64,000 nucleotides of DNA from Bog-473 sp963730395 (GTDB lineage: Bacteria; Actinomycetota; Acidimicrobiia; Acidimicrobiales; RAAP-2): the NCBI GenBank assembly GCA_963730395.1, contig CAVSSK010000006.1, forward strand, positions 434,001 to 498,000, written 5' to 3'. The stretch's first letter is position 1; the number at the start of each line of letters is the position of its first letter. The notes below the pieces were generated by a model that was not told the DNA's origin, did not search any database, and saw nothing but the letters and a program-made list of their open reading frames with translations. This document shows positions 46,419 to 58,819 of this stretch, piece by piece. A program made the translations under genes and the position numbers.

Positions 46419-46820
46419 ATGACAGACGCCGCGCCCCGACACCAGCAGCGAGAGCGGGCGCTCTCGCTGCTCTACGAGGCCGAGCTCAAGGGCGAGGGTC
46501 CGCTCCAGGTCGTGGACGACCTCGCGGTCCCGCCCGACCCCTACGTGCGCACCCTCGTCGAGCGGGCCGTCGCCACCCGCGAGGAGGCCGACCGCCGCAT
46601 CGCGGCCGCCTCGGTGGGATGGCCGCTCGAGCGCATGGCGGTGATCGACCGGATCGTGCTGCGCCTCGCCGTGGCCGAGCTGCTCGACCCCGACGGGCCG
46701 CCGGTCGCGGTGGTGATCGACGAGGCGGTCGAGCTGGTCAAGGAGTACTCGACGGACGAGTCGGGCGGGTTCGTCAACGGCATCCTGTCGACCATCGCCG
46801 CCGAGGTGAAGCCGGGCTGA
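46419..46820 (+). CDS. nusB: NusB, transcription antitermination factor
   Basis: NusB with NusE (S10) forms the boxA-binding unit for rRNA transcription. The all-helical product of 133 residues shows QRERALSLLYEAELKG and SVGWPLERMAVIDRIVLRLAVAELL, then AVVIDEAVELVKEYSTDESGGFVNGIL, the signature helices. It is 61 bp downstream of efp and is the last gene of this conserved run. Confidence 0.94.
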   Translation: MTDAAPRHQQRERALSLLYEAELKGEGPLQVVDDLAVPPDPYVRTLVERAVATREEADRRIAAASVGWPLERMAVIDRIVLRLAVAELLDPDGPPVAVVIDEAVELVKEYSTDESGGFVNGILSTIAAEVKPG

Positions 46821-46856
46821 TCCCCGGTCGCCGGGCGTTGAACGGCCATGACTGTA

Positions 46857-46875
46857 GTGCTATATTCACTAGCAC
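46857..46875. promoter_or_regulatory. GTGCTA-N7-TAGCAC operator before the GntR gene
   Basis: Perfect 6-bp arms at 46857-46862 and 46870-46875, immediately before ATG 46877. YtrA-type GntR regulators bind such palindromes over their own promoter. The AT-rich centre (tatattcac) stands out in a GC-rich region. Confidence 0.75.
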
Positions 46876-46876
46876 C

Positions 46877-47227
46877 ATGCCGAACTTCCAGGTTGACCCC
46901 CGCGATCCGGTCTTCCTCCACGAACAGGTTGCGGCGGAGATCCGTCGAGCCATCGCCGACGGCGAAGCTGTCCCGGGTGAACGACTCCCTCCCGCCCGGG
47001 ATCTGGCCAAGGTGCTCGGTGTGAACGCCAACACGGTCCTTCGTGCGATGCGGCAACTGCGAGACGAAGGGCTCGTCGAGTTCCGGCGGGGGCACGGGAT
47101 CACCGTGAGCGGCCACGCCCCGGCGCGCAGCGCAGTCATCGCGCGCGTGCGGGACCTGGTGCAGTACGCCCGGGTGCAGGGCTATCAGCCCGACGAATTG
47201 ATCCAGATCATTCAAGGACTCCGGTGA
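46877..47227 (+). CDS. GntR-family regulator, YtrA-like
   Basis: A 116-residue GntR protein with only a winged-helix domain and a short tail: PVFLHEQVAAEIRRAIADGE, ERLPPARDLAKVLGVNANTVLRA (helix-turn-helix) and VEFRRGHGITV (wing). The short form without an effector-binding domain is the YtrA group, which usually represses its own operon. ATG 46877 follows the operator directly. The stop overlaps the NHL gene (GTGA), so that gene is the likely controlled partner. Confidence 0.9.
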   Translation: MPNFQVDPRDPVFLHEQVAAEIRRAIADGEAVPGERLPPARDLAKVLGVNANTVLRAMRQLRDEGLVEFRRGHGITVSGHAPARSAVIARVRDLVQYARVQGYQPDELIQIIQGLR

Positions 47228-48519
47228 CGCTGACCCTCGGGCCGCACCAGGTCGCCGAGCCGGACGGGACCGAAGCCCTCATACGCGAGGCGCGGCGCCT
47301 GCAGCGGCGCCGACGGCGGCGAGGGGCGGTGTTGGTCGCGCTGGTTCTCGTCGTGACGGCCGTGGTCGTGACGTCGCTCCAAGGAGGAGGTCCCGCCCGG
47401 CCGCGCCCCATCCTTCATCGTCCCGGCCCGCAGGCACAACGAAGGGTGAACGGCCCCTCGCTCGGTCTCGCCACCTCGTACCAGTTGACCGGCCCCATCG
47501 GCGTCGCGGTCGACCGGGCCGGGGACATCTACTTCACCGATGCGAACCGGGTGCTCGTCGTCGACCGGGCCACGCAACAACTCGAGGTCGTGGCCGGAAC
47601 CGGGCCGGCGGGCTTCTCCGGCGACGGAGGCCCTGGCCCGCAGGCCATGCTCAATGGCCCGAGCGGCGTCGCCGTCGCGCCGAACGGCGATGTCTACGTC
47701 GAGGACGGCAACCGTGTCCGCAAGGTCTCGGCGGCCGATGGGATCATCTCGACCGTGGCCGGAGACGGCCGCACCGGATCGAGCGGAAACGGTGGCCCGG
47801 CCGTCAGAGCCTCGCTGGACTTCGCGAACACCGGACGCGGCGTCGGGGGACTCAGCGACTCCATCGCCCTGGGTCCCGACGGTGCCCTGTACCTGGCCGA
47901 GACCGGCAACAACGAGGTCCAGAAGGTGTCGCTGGCCACCGGGGTCATCACCACGGTCGTCGGTCCGGGCATTCATTGTGGCCCGCTCGACGGCATCTGC
48001 CTGACGGCCCCCCATCCGTGTGCGCCGGTCGGTGTCGCCGTGGACAGCTCCTCCAACCTCTTCGTCGCCACCGGGTGCGGTTCGATCCGGGAGAGGGTCG
48101 CCGCCACCGGAGTGACGTCGACGATCTTCTCCACGCGCCAGGATCCTGCCCTGGCGGGTACGGGGAGTGCGCACGACCCGACTGGACTGGCGGTCGGCAA
48201 CGACAAGACGCTGTTCGTGACGGAGGCCTACGGCCGGCGCCTGCTGGAGCTCAACCTTGCCAACGGGCGGGTCGTGCGCGTCGCCGGCACCGGCGTCGAG
48301 ACATACCCCGAACCGGGCCAGACCGCTGGTGACGGGGGACCGGCTTCCGACGCCACCTTCGGACTGGCGCTCGGCACCGCGATCGATGGGCAGGGCAACG
48401 TCTACGTGGCCGACTTCGACAACGATGCCATCCGGATGATCGACGGGCGCACCGGTGTGATCTCGACGGTCGCCGGGCAGATCCCCATGTCACCCGAACA
48501 GCAGGGACACTGCTGCTGA
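47224..48519 (+). CDS. Membrane-anchored NHL-repeat beta-propeller protein
   Basis: A 431-residue protein. One membrane segment at about residues 34-51 follows an Arg-rich patch, so the rest is outside the cell. The outer part is an NHL-type propeller: repeated GPIGVAVDRAGDIYFTDANRV, GPSGVAVAPNGDVYVEDGNRV, DSIALGPDGALYLAETGNN and GTAIDGQGNVYVADFDND units. Its ligand is unknown. It overlaps the GntR gene, the usual sign of a regulator-target pair. Confidence 0.83.
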   Translation: MTLTLGPHQVAEPDGTEALIREARRLQRRRRRRGAVLVALVLVVTAVVVTSLQGGGPARPRPILHRPGPQAQRRVNGPSLGLATSYQLTGPIGVAVDRAGDIYFTDANRVLVVDRATQQLEVVAGTGPAGFSGDGGPGPQAMLNGPSGVAVAPNGDVYVEDGNRVRKVSAADGIISTVAGDGRTGSSGNGGPAVRASLDFANTGRGVGGLSDSIALGPDGALYLAETGNNEVQKVSLATGVITTVVGPGIHCGPLDGICLTAPHPCAPVGVAVDSSSNLFVATGCGSIRERVAATGVTSTIFSTRQDPALAGTGSAHDPTGLAVGNDKTLFVTEAYGRRLLELNLANGRVVRVAGTGVETYPEPGQTAGDGGPASDATFGLALGTAIDGQGNVYVADFDNDAIRMIDGRTGVISTVAGQIPMSPEQQGHCC

Positions 48520-48609
48520 GCGGTGCGCCGGCGGGGCCGTCTGACCCTTCGCTCAATTGGCACGGGCCACCCGCTTGCGGCCGCGATAAGCTTTCGTCCT
48601 GACCGTGAA

Positions 48610-48644
48610 GTGAGTCCCGTGAGGCTCACACGGCAGGAGGAGCA
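48610..48644 (+). promoter_or_regulatory. PyrR-binding RNA hairpin in the pyrR leader
   Basis: AGTCCCGTGAGGCT at 48613-48626 fits the PyrR-site consensus ARUCCNGNGAGGYU exactly. It is the loop of a hairpin with arms GTGAG (48610-48614) and CTCAC (48625-48629). A ggcaggaggag ribosome-binding site follows at 48632-48642, and GTG 48645 comes next, so bound PyrR would block translation. Confidence 0.8.
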
Positions 48645-49217
48645 GTGGCCGAACGCGAGCGCAGTCATACGCGGCCCCTCGGGGGCGTGTTCGTGGCCCA
48701 CTCCCAGGTCCTGAGCGCCGCCGACGTGCAGCGCGCCCTGACCCGCATGTCGCACGAGGTGGTCGAGCGCAACGGCGGGGTCGAAGACGTCGTGCTGATC
48801 GGGCTCCAGACGGGCGGCGTCCCCCTCGCCACCAGGATGGCCGAGGCGCTGCGCCAGATAGAAGCGACCGACACGATCGACCTCGGCAGCCTCGACGTCG
48901 CCTTCTACCGCGACGACATCGGCCTGCGCCCGGTCCTGCCCGAGGCCGTGACCGACATCCCCGTCGACCTGGCCGGACGGGTGGTGGTCCTGGTCGACGA
49001 CGTCCTCTTCACGGGGCGCACCATCCGGGCCGCCCTCAACGCCCTGAACGACTTCGGCCGGGCCCGCTCCGTCCAGCTCGCCGTCATGATCGACCGAGGC
49101 CACCGCGAGCTCCCCATCCGTCCGGACTACGTCGGCAAGAACCTCCCGACGCGCCGCGAGGAGATGGTCGACGTCGGCGACGACGGCGTGTGGATCGGCT
49201 CCCTGGAGGACAAGTGA
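48645..49217 (+). CDS. pyrR: PyrR, pyrimidine operon regulator/uracil phosphoribosyltransferase
   Basis: PyrR binds RNA when UMP is high and lowers pyr expression; it has weak UPRTase activity. The 190-residue product has the PRPP loop VVVLVDDVLFTGRTIRAAL, plus VEDVVLIGLQTGGVPLA and DYVGKNLPTRREEMVDV typical of PyrR. GTG 48645 is the start directly behind the RNA motif. It leads the pyrBC-carAB-pyrDF operon; the stop shares GTGA with pyrB. Confidence 0.95.
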   Translation: MAERERSHTRPLGGVFVAHSQVLSAADVQRALTRMSHEVVERNGGVEDVVLIGLQTGGVPLATRMAEALRQIEATDTIDLGSLDVAFYRDDIGLRPVLPEAVTDIPVDLAGRVVVLVDDVLFTGRTIRAALNALNDFGRARSVQLAVMIDRGHRELPIRPDYVGKNLPTRREEMVDVGDDGVWIGSLEDK

Positions 49218-50208
49218 GCGGCCCGCGCCACCTCCTCTCGGTCGCCGACCTCGGGGGGCGGACGGCATTTCCGAGGTGCTGCGAGTCGCCGAGGCCTTCG
49301 CAGAGGTGGAGCGTCGCTCGGTGCCCAAGGTCCCCACACTGCGGGGCAAGGTGGTGGCGACGCTGTTCTTCGAGGAATCGACCCGCACCCGGCTCTCCTT
49401 CGAGACGGCGGCGAAACGACTCTCGGCCGACGTGCTCTCCCTCGCCGTCGCCACCTCCTCGGTCAAGAAGGGTGAGAGCCTGCGCGACACGGTGGAGACC
49501 GTCGAGGCCATGGGCATCGACGCCGTCATCATCCGTCACTCGTCGGCGGGCGCGCCGCACCAAGTGGCGCGCTGGGTCGAGCGCGCGCACGTGGTGAACG
49601 CCGGCGACGGCTGGCACGAGCACCCGACTCAGGCCCTGCTCGACTGCTTCACGGTGCGCCAGGTCCTGGCCGAGCGCAAGGGCGTCGCGCCCGAGGAGCT
49701 CGGCATCGGGTGCTTCGAGGGTCTCCGGGTGCTCATCGTGGGCGACGTCCGCCACAGCCGCGTGGCCCGGTCCGAGGTGCTGGCCTACACCGCCCTCGGG
49801 GCCCAGGTGACGCTGGCTGCCCCCGGCAGCCTGCTGCCGCCCTCGCTCGAGGGATGGCCGGTGGAGGCGGTGACCGATCTCGACGACGCTCTGGGCGACG
49901 CCGATGTCGTCTCCCTCCTGCGCCTGCAGGCCGAACGGGGAAGCGGCTCGTTCGTGCCCAGCCTGCGCGAGTACACCGCGCGATGGGGGCTGACCGCCGA
50001 CCGGGCCCGGCGCCTGGGCGAGCACGCGATCGTCACCCACCCCGGGCCCATGGTCCGCGGGGTCGAGATCGCCTCGGAGGTGGCGGACCTGCCTCGCACG
50101 GTGGTGACCCAGCAGGTCGCCAACGGCGTGGCGGTGCGGATGGCGATCCTGTTCCTGCTGCTCGGAGGCGAGCTCCCCGGCGCGTCGGAGGTTCCGGCCG
50201 TTGCCTGA
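49214..50208 (+). CDS. pyrB: PyrB, aspartate carbamoyltransferase (one frameshift)
   Basis: PyrB makes carbamoyl-aspartate. The carbamoyl-phosphate loop FFEESTRTRLSFE is near residue 55, with HPTQALLDCF, GDVRHSRVARS and HPGPMVRGVEI. The frame changes near 49258 in a G-rich run: GTG 49214 reads SGPRHLLSVADLGG and then DGISEVLRVAEAF follows one frame over, as if one G were missing. The restored protein is about 331 residues. The stop is overlapped by the TTG start of pyrC. Confidence 0.93.
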
Positions 50209-51529
50209 GACTGAGACCACGCTCGTCATCCGGGGGGGCACCGTCGTCGGCCCCGAAGGGCTGCAGCGCCTCGACGTCGCCGTGCGCGGTGGGACGGTCG
50301 CCGCCCTGGCCGAGTCGGTCGACCCGCCGCGCGGCGCGGTCGTCCTCGACGCCGGAGGATGCCTCGTCGGTCCGGGCCTGGTCGACCTCCACACGCACCT
50401 GCGCCAACCGGGGCGCGAGGAGGCCGAGACGATCGAGACGGGTGCCCGGGCCGCCGCCCTTGGGGGTTACACGGCCGTCGTCGCCATGCCGAACACCGAG
50501 CCGGCGATCGACTCTGCCGGGGTGGCCGGCGAGGTTCTCGCGCTCGGCGCCGGCTGTGCGGCCGAGGTGGCCGTCGCCGGCGCCATCACCGTGGGCCGGG
50601 CCGGCACCGCGCTCGCCCCGCTCGGCGAGCTGGCCGCGCTGGGGGTGACGCTCTTCACCGACGACGGCGCCGGTGTCCAGGACGGTGCGCTCATGCGGCG
50701 TGCCCTCGACTACGCCAAGGGCCTGGGCGTCACCCTCGCCCAGCACTGCGAGGACGCCTGCCTGGCCGCAGGTGGCGCCATGCACGAGGGGTGTTGGTCG
50801 AGCCGGCTCGGCATCCCGGGCATGCCCGCGGCAGCGGAAGAGGCCATGGTCGCCCGCGACATCACGCTCGTCCGGCTGACCGGCGCCCCGGTCCACTTCC
50901 TCCACCTCTCGACCGCCGGCTCGGTGGACCTGGTACGACGGGCCAAGGCGGAGGGGTTGGCCGTGACGGCCGAGGCGGCACCGCACCACATGCTCCTGAC
51001 CCATGCGGCGGTGGAGGGGTACGACCCCGTCTTCAAGGTGAACCCACCATTGCGCACCGACGAGGACGTCGTGGCCGTCGTCGCCGGTTTGTGCGACGGC
51101 ACGATCGACGCCGTTGCGACCGACCACGCCCCTCACGCCCCCGAGGCCAAGGACGTGCCGTTCGACCAGGCCCCGCCGGGCATGCTCGGACTGCAGACCG
51201 CGCTGCCGATCGCATGGTCGGTGCTGTCATCGCAGCTGGGCCCCGAGCGCGTGTTCGCACTGATGAGCACACAACCTGCGGCGATCGCGAGGCTGTCGGC
51301 CACGGATCACCGAGTGGGCGGCCACAGTGCCCAGGGCGGTCCGGTGGAGGTGGGCGGGGCGGCGAACCTCTGCGTCTTCGACCCGAGCGCGAGCACGTTC
51401 GTAGACCCGACCCGGCTGGCCAGCCGGAGCCGCAACACGCCGTACGCCGGCAGGACGTTCGAAGGAGCGGTGCGCCACACCGTGTTGCGGGGCGAGGCCG
51501 TGGTGATCGACGCAGTGGCGCAACGGTGA
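50201..51529 (+). CDS. pyrC: PyrC, dihydroorotase
   Basis: PyrC closes carbamoyl-aspartate to dihydroorotate. The zinc motif DLHTHLRQPGREEAETIETG, HCEDACLAAGGAMHEG, HFLHLSTAGS and the catalytic DAVATDHAPHAPEAK are present; the type is the longer class I form at 442 residues. The TTG start at 50201 overlaps pyrB. It is followed directly by carA. Confidence 0.95.
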   Translation: MPETETTLVIRGGTVVGPEGLQRLDVAVRGGTVAALAESVDPPRGAVVLDAGGCLVGPGLVDLHTHLRQPGREEAETIETGARAAALGGYTAVVAMPNTEPAIDSAGVAGEVLALGAGCAAEVAVAGAITVGRAGTALAPLGELAALGVTLFTDDGAGVQDGALMRRALDYAKGLGVTLAQHCEDACLAAGGAMHEGCWSSRLGIPGMPAAAEEAMVARDITLVRLTGAPVHFLHLSTAGSVDLVRRAKAEGLAVTAEAAPHHMLLTHAAVEGYDPVFKVNPPLRTDEDVVAVVAGLCDGTIDAVATDHAPHAPEAKDVPFDQAPPGMLGLQTALPIAWSVLSSQLGPERVFALMSTQPAAIARLSATDHRVGGHSAQGGPVEVGGAANLCVFDPSASTFVDPTRLASRSRNTPYAGRTFEGAVRHTVLRGEAVVIDAVAQR

Positions 51530-52658
51530 GGGCCGGCATGACCGGTGGGGCCGAGCGCGCCGAGGCGCTGCTGGTGACGGCGGACGGCGCCGTGTTCTCG
51601 GGGGAGGCGGCCGGCGCGGTGGTGCCCGTGGCGACGGGCGAGCTCGTCTTCAACACGGCGATGAGCGGGTACCAGGAGGTCATCACCGATCCGTCCTACG
51701 CGGGTCAGGTGATCGCCTTCACCAGTACCCATATCGGCAACTACGGGACCAACGCCGCCGACGACGAGGCCGCGCTGCCGCGCTGCCGGGGTGTCATCGT
51801 CTGCGACCTGACGGCCGAGCCGTCCAGTTGGCGGGCCACCGAGGGGCTCGAGCCGTTCCTGGTCCGCCATGGCGTGCCCGCCATGACGGGTGTCGACACC
51901 AGGCGCCTGGCCCGCCACGTCCGGCAGGCCGGCGCGGTGCCCTGCGCCTTCGGCACGGCACCCGAGGCGGAGCTCGCGCCGCCGCCGCCGCCGCGGTCGG
52001 CACCGACGGCATGGACCTCGTGTCGGGTGTCACGACGACCGAGCCCAGCGTCCATCCGGGCACCGCCGATGGCGTTGGCAGCGGCCTGCGCATCGTGGCC
52101 TACGACTTCGGGGTGAAGACCACGATGGTCAACCTCCTCACCACCCTGGGCACCGTGACCGTCGTGCCCGCCGGCACGACGGCGGACGAGGCGCTGGCGC
52201 TCGAGCCCGACGGCGTCTTCCTCTCCAACGGGCCGGGCGACCCGGCCGCCCTCCCGGGCCCGACCGCCGCCGTGGCCGACCTGGTGGGGCGGGTGCCCGT
52301 CTTCGGCATCTGCCTCGGTCACCAGATCCTGGCCGCCGCGCTCGGGGGCACCACCTACAAGCTCCCGTTCGGGCACCATGGCGCCAACCATCCCGTGCAG
52401 CGACTCGAGACCGGGGTGGTGGAGATCACCAGCCAGAACCACAACTACGCCGTGGCCGCCGGTACGGTCCCCGACGCCGAGACGACCCACGTCAACCTCA
52501 ACGACGGGGTGATCGAGGGGTTGCGCTCCGTGGTGGCACAGGCGTTCTCGGTGCAGTACCACCCTGAGGCCGCACCCGGCCCCCACGACGCCCGCTATCT
52601 CTTCGGTGCCTTCCGGGACCTGATGCTCGCCCGTCCCGCCCGCGCCGGGGCGCGCTGA
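51526..52658 (+). CDS. carA: CarA, carbamoyl-phosphate synthase small subunit (one frameshift)
   Basis: CarA is the glutaminase half of carbamoyl-phosphate synthase. The N-terminal domain (VFNTAMSGYQEVITDPSY, VDTRRLARHVR) and the class I amidotransferase domain with the nucleophile in GICLGHQILA and the His-Glu pair in YHPEAAPGP are clear. The frame changes near 51977 in a gcc repeat: PEAEL then RAAAAAAVGTDGMDL one frame over, as if one C were missing. GTG 51526 keeps the GTGA overlap with pyrC; ATG 51538 is an alternative. About 377 residues. Confidence 0.92.
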
Positions 52659-52683
52659 GCCGGCCGGGACGGAGGACGCCCAC

Positions 52684-55985
<3,302 letters not shown>

Positions 55986-55989
<4 letters not shown>

Positions 55990-57032
55990 GCGCTCCCGCA
56001 CGACCGGGCCGTTCGGTGAGGCTCGTCACGCGGGTGGGCGGCATCGAGCTCGACAACCCGATCATGACGGCCTCGGGGACGTCCGGCCACGGCACCGAGC
56101 TGGAGGAGTACGGCCCGCTGGCCGACCTGGGGGCGATCGTCGTCAAGTCGCTGTCCGTCGAGCCGTGGCCCGGCAATCCTGCACCTCGGGTGCACGAGGT
56201 CGGCGCCGGGATGCTCAACAGCGTGGGGCTGCAGGGTCCGGGACTGGCCGCCTGGCTGGACCACGACCTCCCGGCACTCGGCGCGTCGGGCGCACGCGTG
56301 GTCGTCAGCATCTGGGGCCGCACGGTGGCCGACTACGCCCGGGCGGCGGAGCTGGTGGCGGCCGCCGCGACCTCGGACGCGGGCGCCTGCATCGCGGCGC
56401 TCGAGGTCAACGTCAGCTGCCCCAACGTCGAGGATCGGTCACGCATGTTCGCCCACTCGGGGGAGGCGACGTCGAGGGTCATGGCCGCAACGGCCTGTGG
56501 CCTGCCGCGTTGGGCCAAGCTGAGCCCGAACGTGCCCGACCTGGTGGAGATCGCTTCCGGCGCTCTCGAGGGCGGCGCCGACGGGTTGACGCTGGTGAAC
56601 ACGCTGCTTGGCCTGGCTCTCGACGTCGAATCGGGCCGCCCCGTCCTCGGGGCCGGTGGCGGCGGACTCTCCGGGAGCGCGGTGCACCCGGTCGCCGTGC
56701 GCGCCGTGTGGGAGTGCCGGGGTGCCTTCCCCGAGGTCCCCATCGTCGGCGTGGGCGGGGTGATGACCGGCCCCGACGCCGTGGAGCTGCTGCTCGCCGG
56801 TGCCGACGCCGTCCAGGTCGGCACCGCCACATTCCGGGATCCCCGCGCACCCTGGAAGGTGCTCCGGCAGCTGGCACGGTGGTGCGAGGCCCACCACACG
56901 ACCGTGGACGACATCAGGGCCCAGGCTCGCCGCCGAGCGCTTGCCGACACCGCGTCCGGCCTGCCGTCACAGCGTTCGTCCGATGCAAATGCGCCCGTAC
57001 CATTGCTCAACGAAGGAGGTCGCAATGGCTGA
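55986..57032 (+). CDS. pyrD: Dihydroorotate dehydrogenase (class 1B-like)
   Basis: PyrD oxidises dihydroorotate to orotate. The TIM-barrel protein has PIMTASGTSGHGTELEEYG, NVSCPNV with the catalytic Cys typical of class 1, LSPNVPDLVEIA, and GGGLSGSAVHPVAVRAVWE. Class 1B enzymes use an NAD-linked PyrK partner; no pyrK is in this window, so the electron acceptor is unclear. 348 residues. ATG 55986 overlaps carB. The last residues overlap pyrF. Confidence 0.92.
57013..57020 (+). promoter_or_regulatory. AAGGAGGT ribosome-binding site of pyrF
   Basis: A perfect eight-base match lies 4 bases before ATG 57025 and fixes that start, inside the end of pyrD. Confidence 0.85.
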
Positions 57033-57864
57033 CAGCTTCGGGGAACGCGTGGCCGCGGCGGTTCGCGCCACAGGGCCGCTGTGCGCCGGCATCGACCCGT
57101 CCGCCGCGCTCCTGACCGATTGGGGCCTCAGCGACGACGCCCAGGGCCTGCGTACCTTCTGCCACACGTGCGTCGAGGCCTTCGCCGGGGTCGTGGCGGT
57201 GATCAAGCCACAGGTGGCCTTCTTCGAGCGGCACGGCTCGGCGGGCATGGCCGAGCTGGAGCGCCTCACGGCCGAGGCGAGCGCCGCCGGACTGATCGTG
57301 ATCGCCGACGCCAAGCGGGGCGACATCGACTCGACGGCCGAGGCGTACGCCGACGCGTGGCTCGGTGACGGGAGCCCGCTCGCCGCTGACGCCGTGACCG
57401 CTCATCCCTACCTGGGCCTGGGCGCACTGGCGCCTCTGGTCCGAAGGGCCTCCGCCACCGGGCGGGGTGTCCTCGTCGTTGCCCGCAGTTCCAACCCCGA
57501 GGGTCGTGGGTTGCAGCAGGCGGTCACCGCGGACGGGAGCGCCGTGGAGGACATGCTGCTCGGAGAGATCGCGGCCCTCAACGGCTCGCCCGACGTCCCG
57601 ATGGGAACCGTGGGGGCGGTGATCGGCGCCACCCTGCAGCCGACAGGCTTCGCGTTGTCCCAGCTCGGAGGCGTAATTCTGGCTCCGGGACTGGGTGCCC
57701 AGGGCGCCGGCCCGGCGGACGTGGCCGAGCGCTTCGCCGGGTGCCCGCCGGGGAGCGTGCTGCCCAGCAGCTCTCGTGGGCTGCTCGGCAGCGGACCGGA
57801 CCCGGAGGACCTGCGGCGCAACGCCCGGTCACTGGCACGCGAGTTGGCGGCGCTGATGGGCTGA
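57025..57864 (+). CDS. pyrF: Orotidine-5'-phosphate decarboxylase, type 2
   Basis: PyrF converts OMP to UMP. The type 2 group is marked by CAGIDPSAALLTDWG and the catalytic Asp-Lys array in VIADAKRGDIDSTAEAYA, then SSSRGLLGSGPD at the end. 279 residues. It completes the pyr operon; after it the pathway steps are all present except pyrK. Confidence 0.95.
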   Translation: MADSFGERVAAAVRATGPLCAGIDPSAALLTDWGLSDDAQGLRTFCHTCVEAFAGVVAVIKPQVAFFERHGSAGMAELERLTAEASAAGLIVIADAKRGDIDSTAEAYADAWLGDGSPLAADAVTAHPYLGLGALAPLVRRASATGRGVLVVARSSNPEGRGLQQAVTADGSAVEDMLLGEIAALNGSPDVPMGTVGAVIGATLQPTGFALSQLGGVILAPGLGAQGAGPADVAERFAGCPPGSVLPSSSRGLLGSGPDPEDLRRNARSLARELAALMG

Positions 57865-57912
57865 GTAGGGAAAATAGGTGACCGTCCCTGGCCGAGGCGC
57901 TATGGTCTCGCC

Positions 57913-58230
57913 ATGCCGCAACCTCCCGCACTCACTCCCGAGCAGCGCGCCGCTGCACTTGAAAAGGCTGCCAAGGTTCGCCGCGAGCGGGCCGAGGTCA
58001 AGGACAAGCTCAAGATGGGCAACCTGACCCTGGCGCAGCTGCTCACCGAGGCCGACTCGAACGAGACCATCGGCAAGATGAAGGTGGTCTCCGTGCTCGA
58101 GTCCTTGCCCGGCCTGGGCAAGGTCAAGGCACGGCGCCTGATGGAGACCGTCGGCATCAGCGACAGCCGGCGGCTTCAGGGGCTCGGTGCCAAGCAGCGC
58201 GAGTCGCTGCTCAAAGAGACTGCGCGCTGA
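57913..58230 (+). CDS. mihF: Actinobacterial integration host factor MihF
   Basis: MihF is a small nucleoid-associated protein of actinobacteria, unrelated to classical IHF. The 105 residues carry a basic N-terminal helix (KAAKVRRERAEVKDKLKMG) and the helix-two-turn-helix LESLPGLGKVKARRLMETVGI that binds DNA. The neighbour order mihF-gmk-rpoZ is common in the phylum and supports the placement. ATG 57913. Confidence 0.93.
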   Translation: MPQPPALTPEQRAAALEKAAKVRRERAEVKDKLKMGNLTLAQLLTEADSNETIGKMKVVSVLESLPGLGKVKARRLMETVGISDSRRLQGLGAKQRESLLKETAR

Positions 58231-58819
58231 ACCTCACATTCGCGAGCCACGGATCTTCGTGCTCATCGGCCCCGGAGGGGCCGGCAAGGGCACGCTGGCG
58301 GCCGAGCTCGTTGCGCAAGACCCCACCATCTGGCTGAGCCGGAGCTGGACCACCAGAGCGGCGCGCCCCGGCGAACGTGAGCGGGGCGCGTACGTCTTCG
58401 TCGACCGCCAGACCTTCGAGGAGGCCATCGACCAGGGCGGCTTCTTCGAATGGGCCGAGTTCCTCGACTATCTAATGGGCACGCCCATCCCCAGCCCGCC
58501 CTCCGGAGCCGACGTGCTCCTCGAGATCGACGTGCAGGGCGCCGAGCAGGTGGTGGCCCAGCGGCCCGATGCGACGGTGATCATGCTGCTCCCCCCGTCG
58601 CCAGAGGTGCAGGCAGAGCGGCTTGCAGCCCGGGGTGACGATGAGCAGCACATCCGCCGCCGAGTCGAGCTCGGGCGCTCGGAGGTGGAGCGGGGAGCCA
58701 AAATCGCAGCTCATACGGTGGTCAACGACGACCTGCCGCTGGCCCTGGCCGAGCTGAGGGCTATAGTTGAAGGGACTCGTACGGCTGCCCCCTGCGCCGC
58801 GAACCCGGAGGAATCCTGA
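58187..58819 (+). CDS. gmk: Guanylate kinase
   Basis: Gmk phosphorylates GMP. The P-loop GPGGAGKGTLA, SRSWTTRAARPGERER, VFVDRQTFEEAI and the GMP-binding EWAEFLDYLMGTPI are clear, as is LLEIDVQGAEQV. GTG 58187 overlaps mihF by 44 bp; no later start precedes the P-loop, so this is the best choice. About 210 residues with a short extra N-terminus. Confidence 0.92.
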   Translation: MPSSASRCSKRLRAEPHIREPRIFVLIGPGGAGKGTLAAELVAQDPTIWLSRSWTTRAARPGERERGAYVFVDRQTFEEAIDQGGFFEWAEFLDYLMGTPIPSPPSGADVLLEIDVQGAEQVVAQRPDATVIMLLPPSPEVQAERLAARGDDEQHIRRRVELGRSEVERGAKIAAHTVVNDDLPLALAELRAIVEGTRTAAPCAANPEES

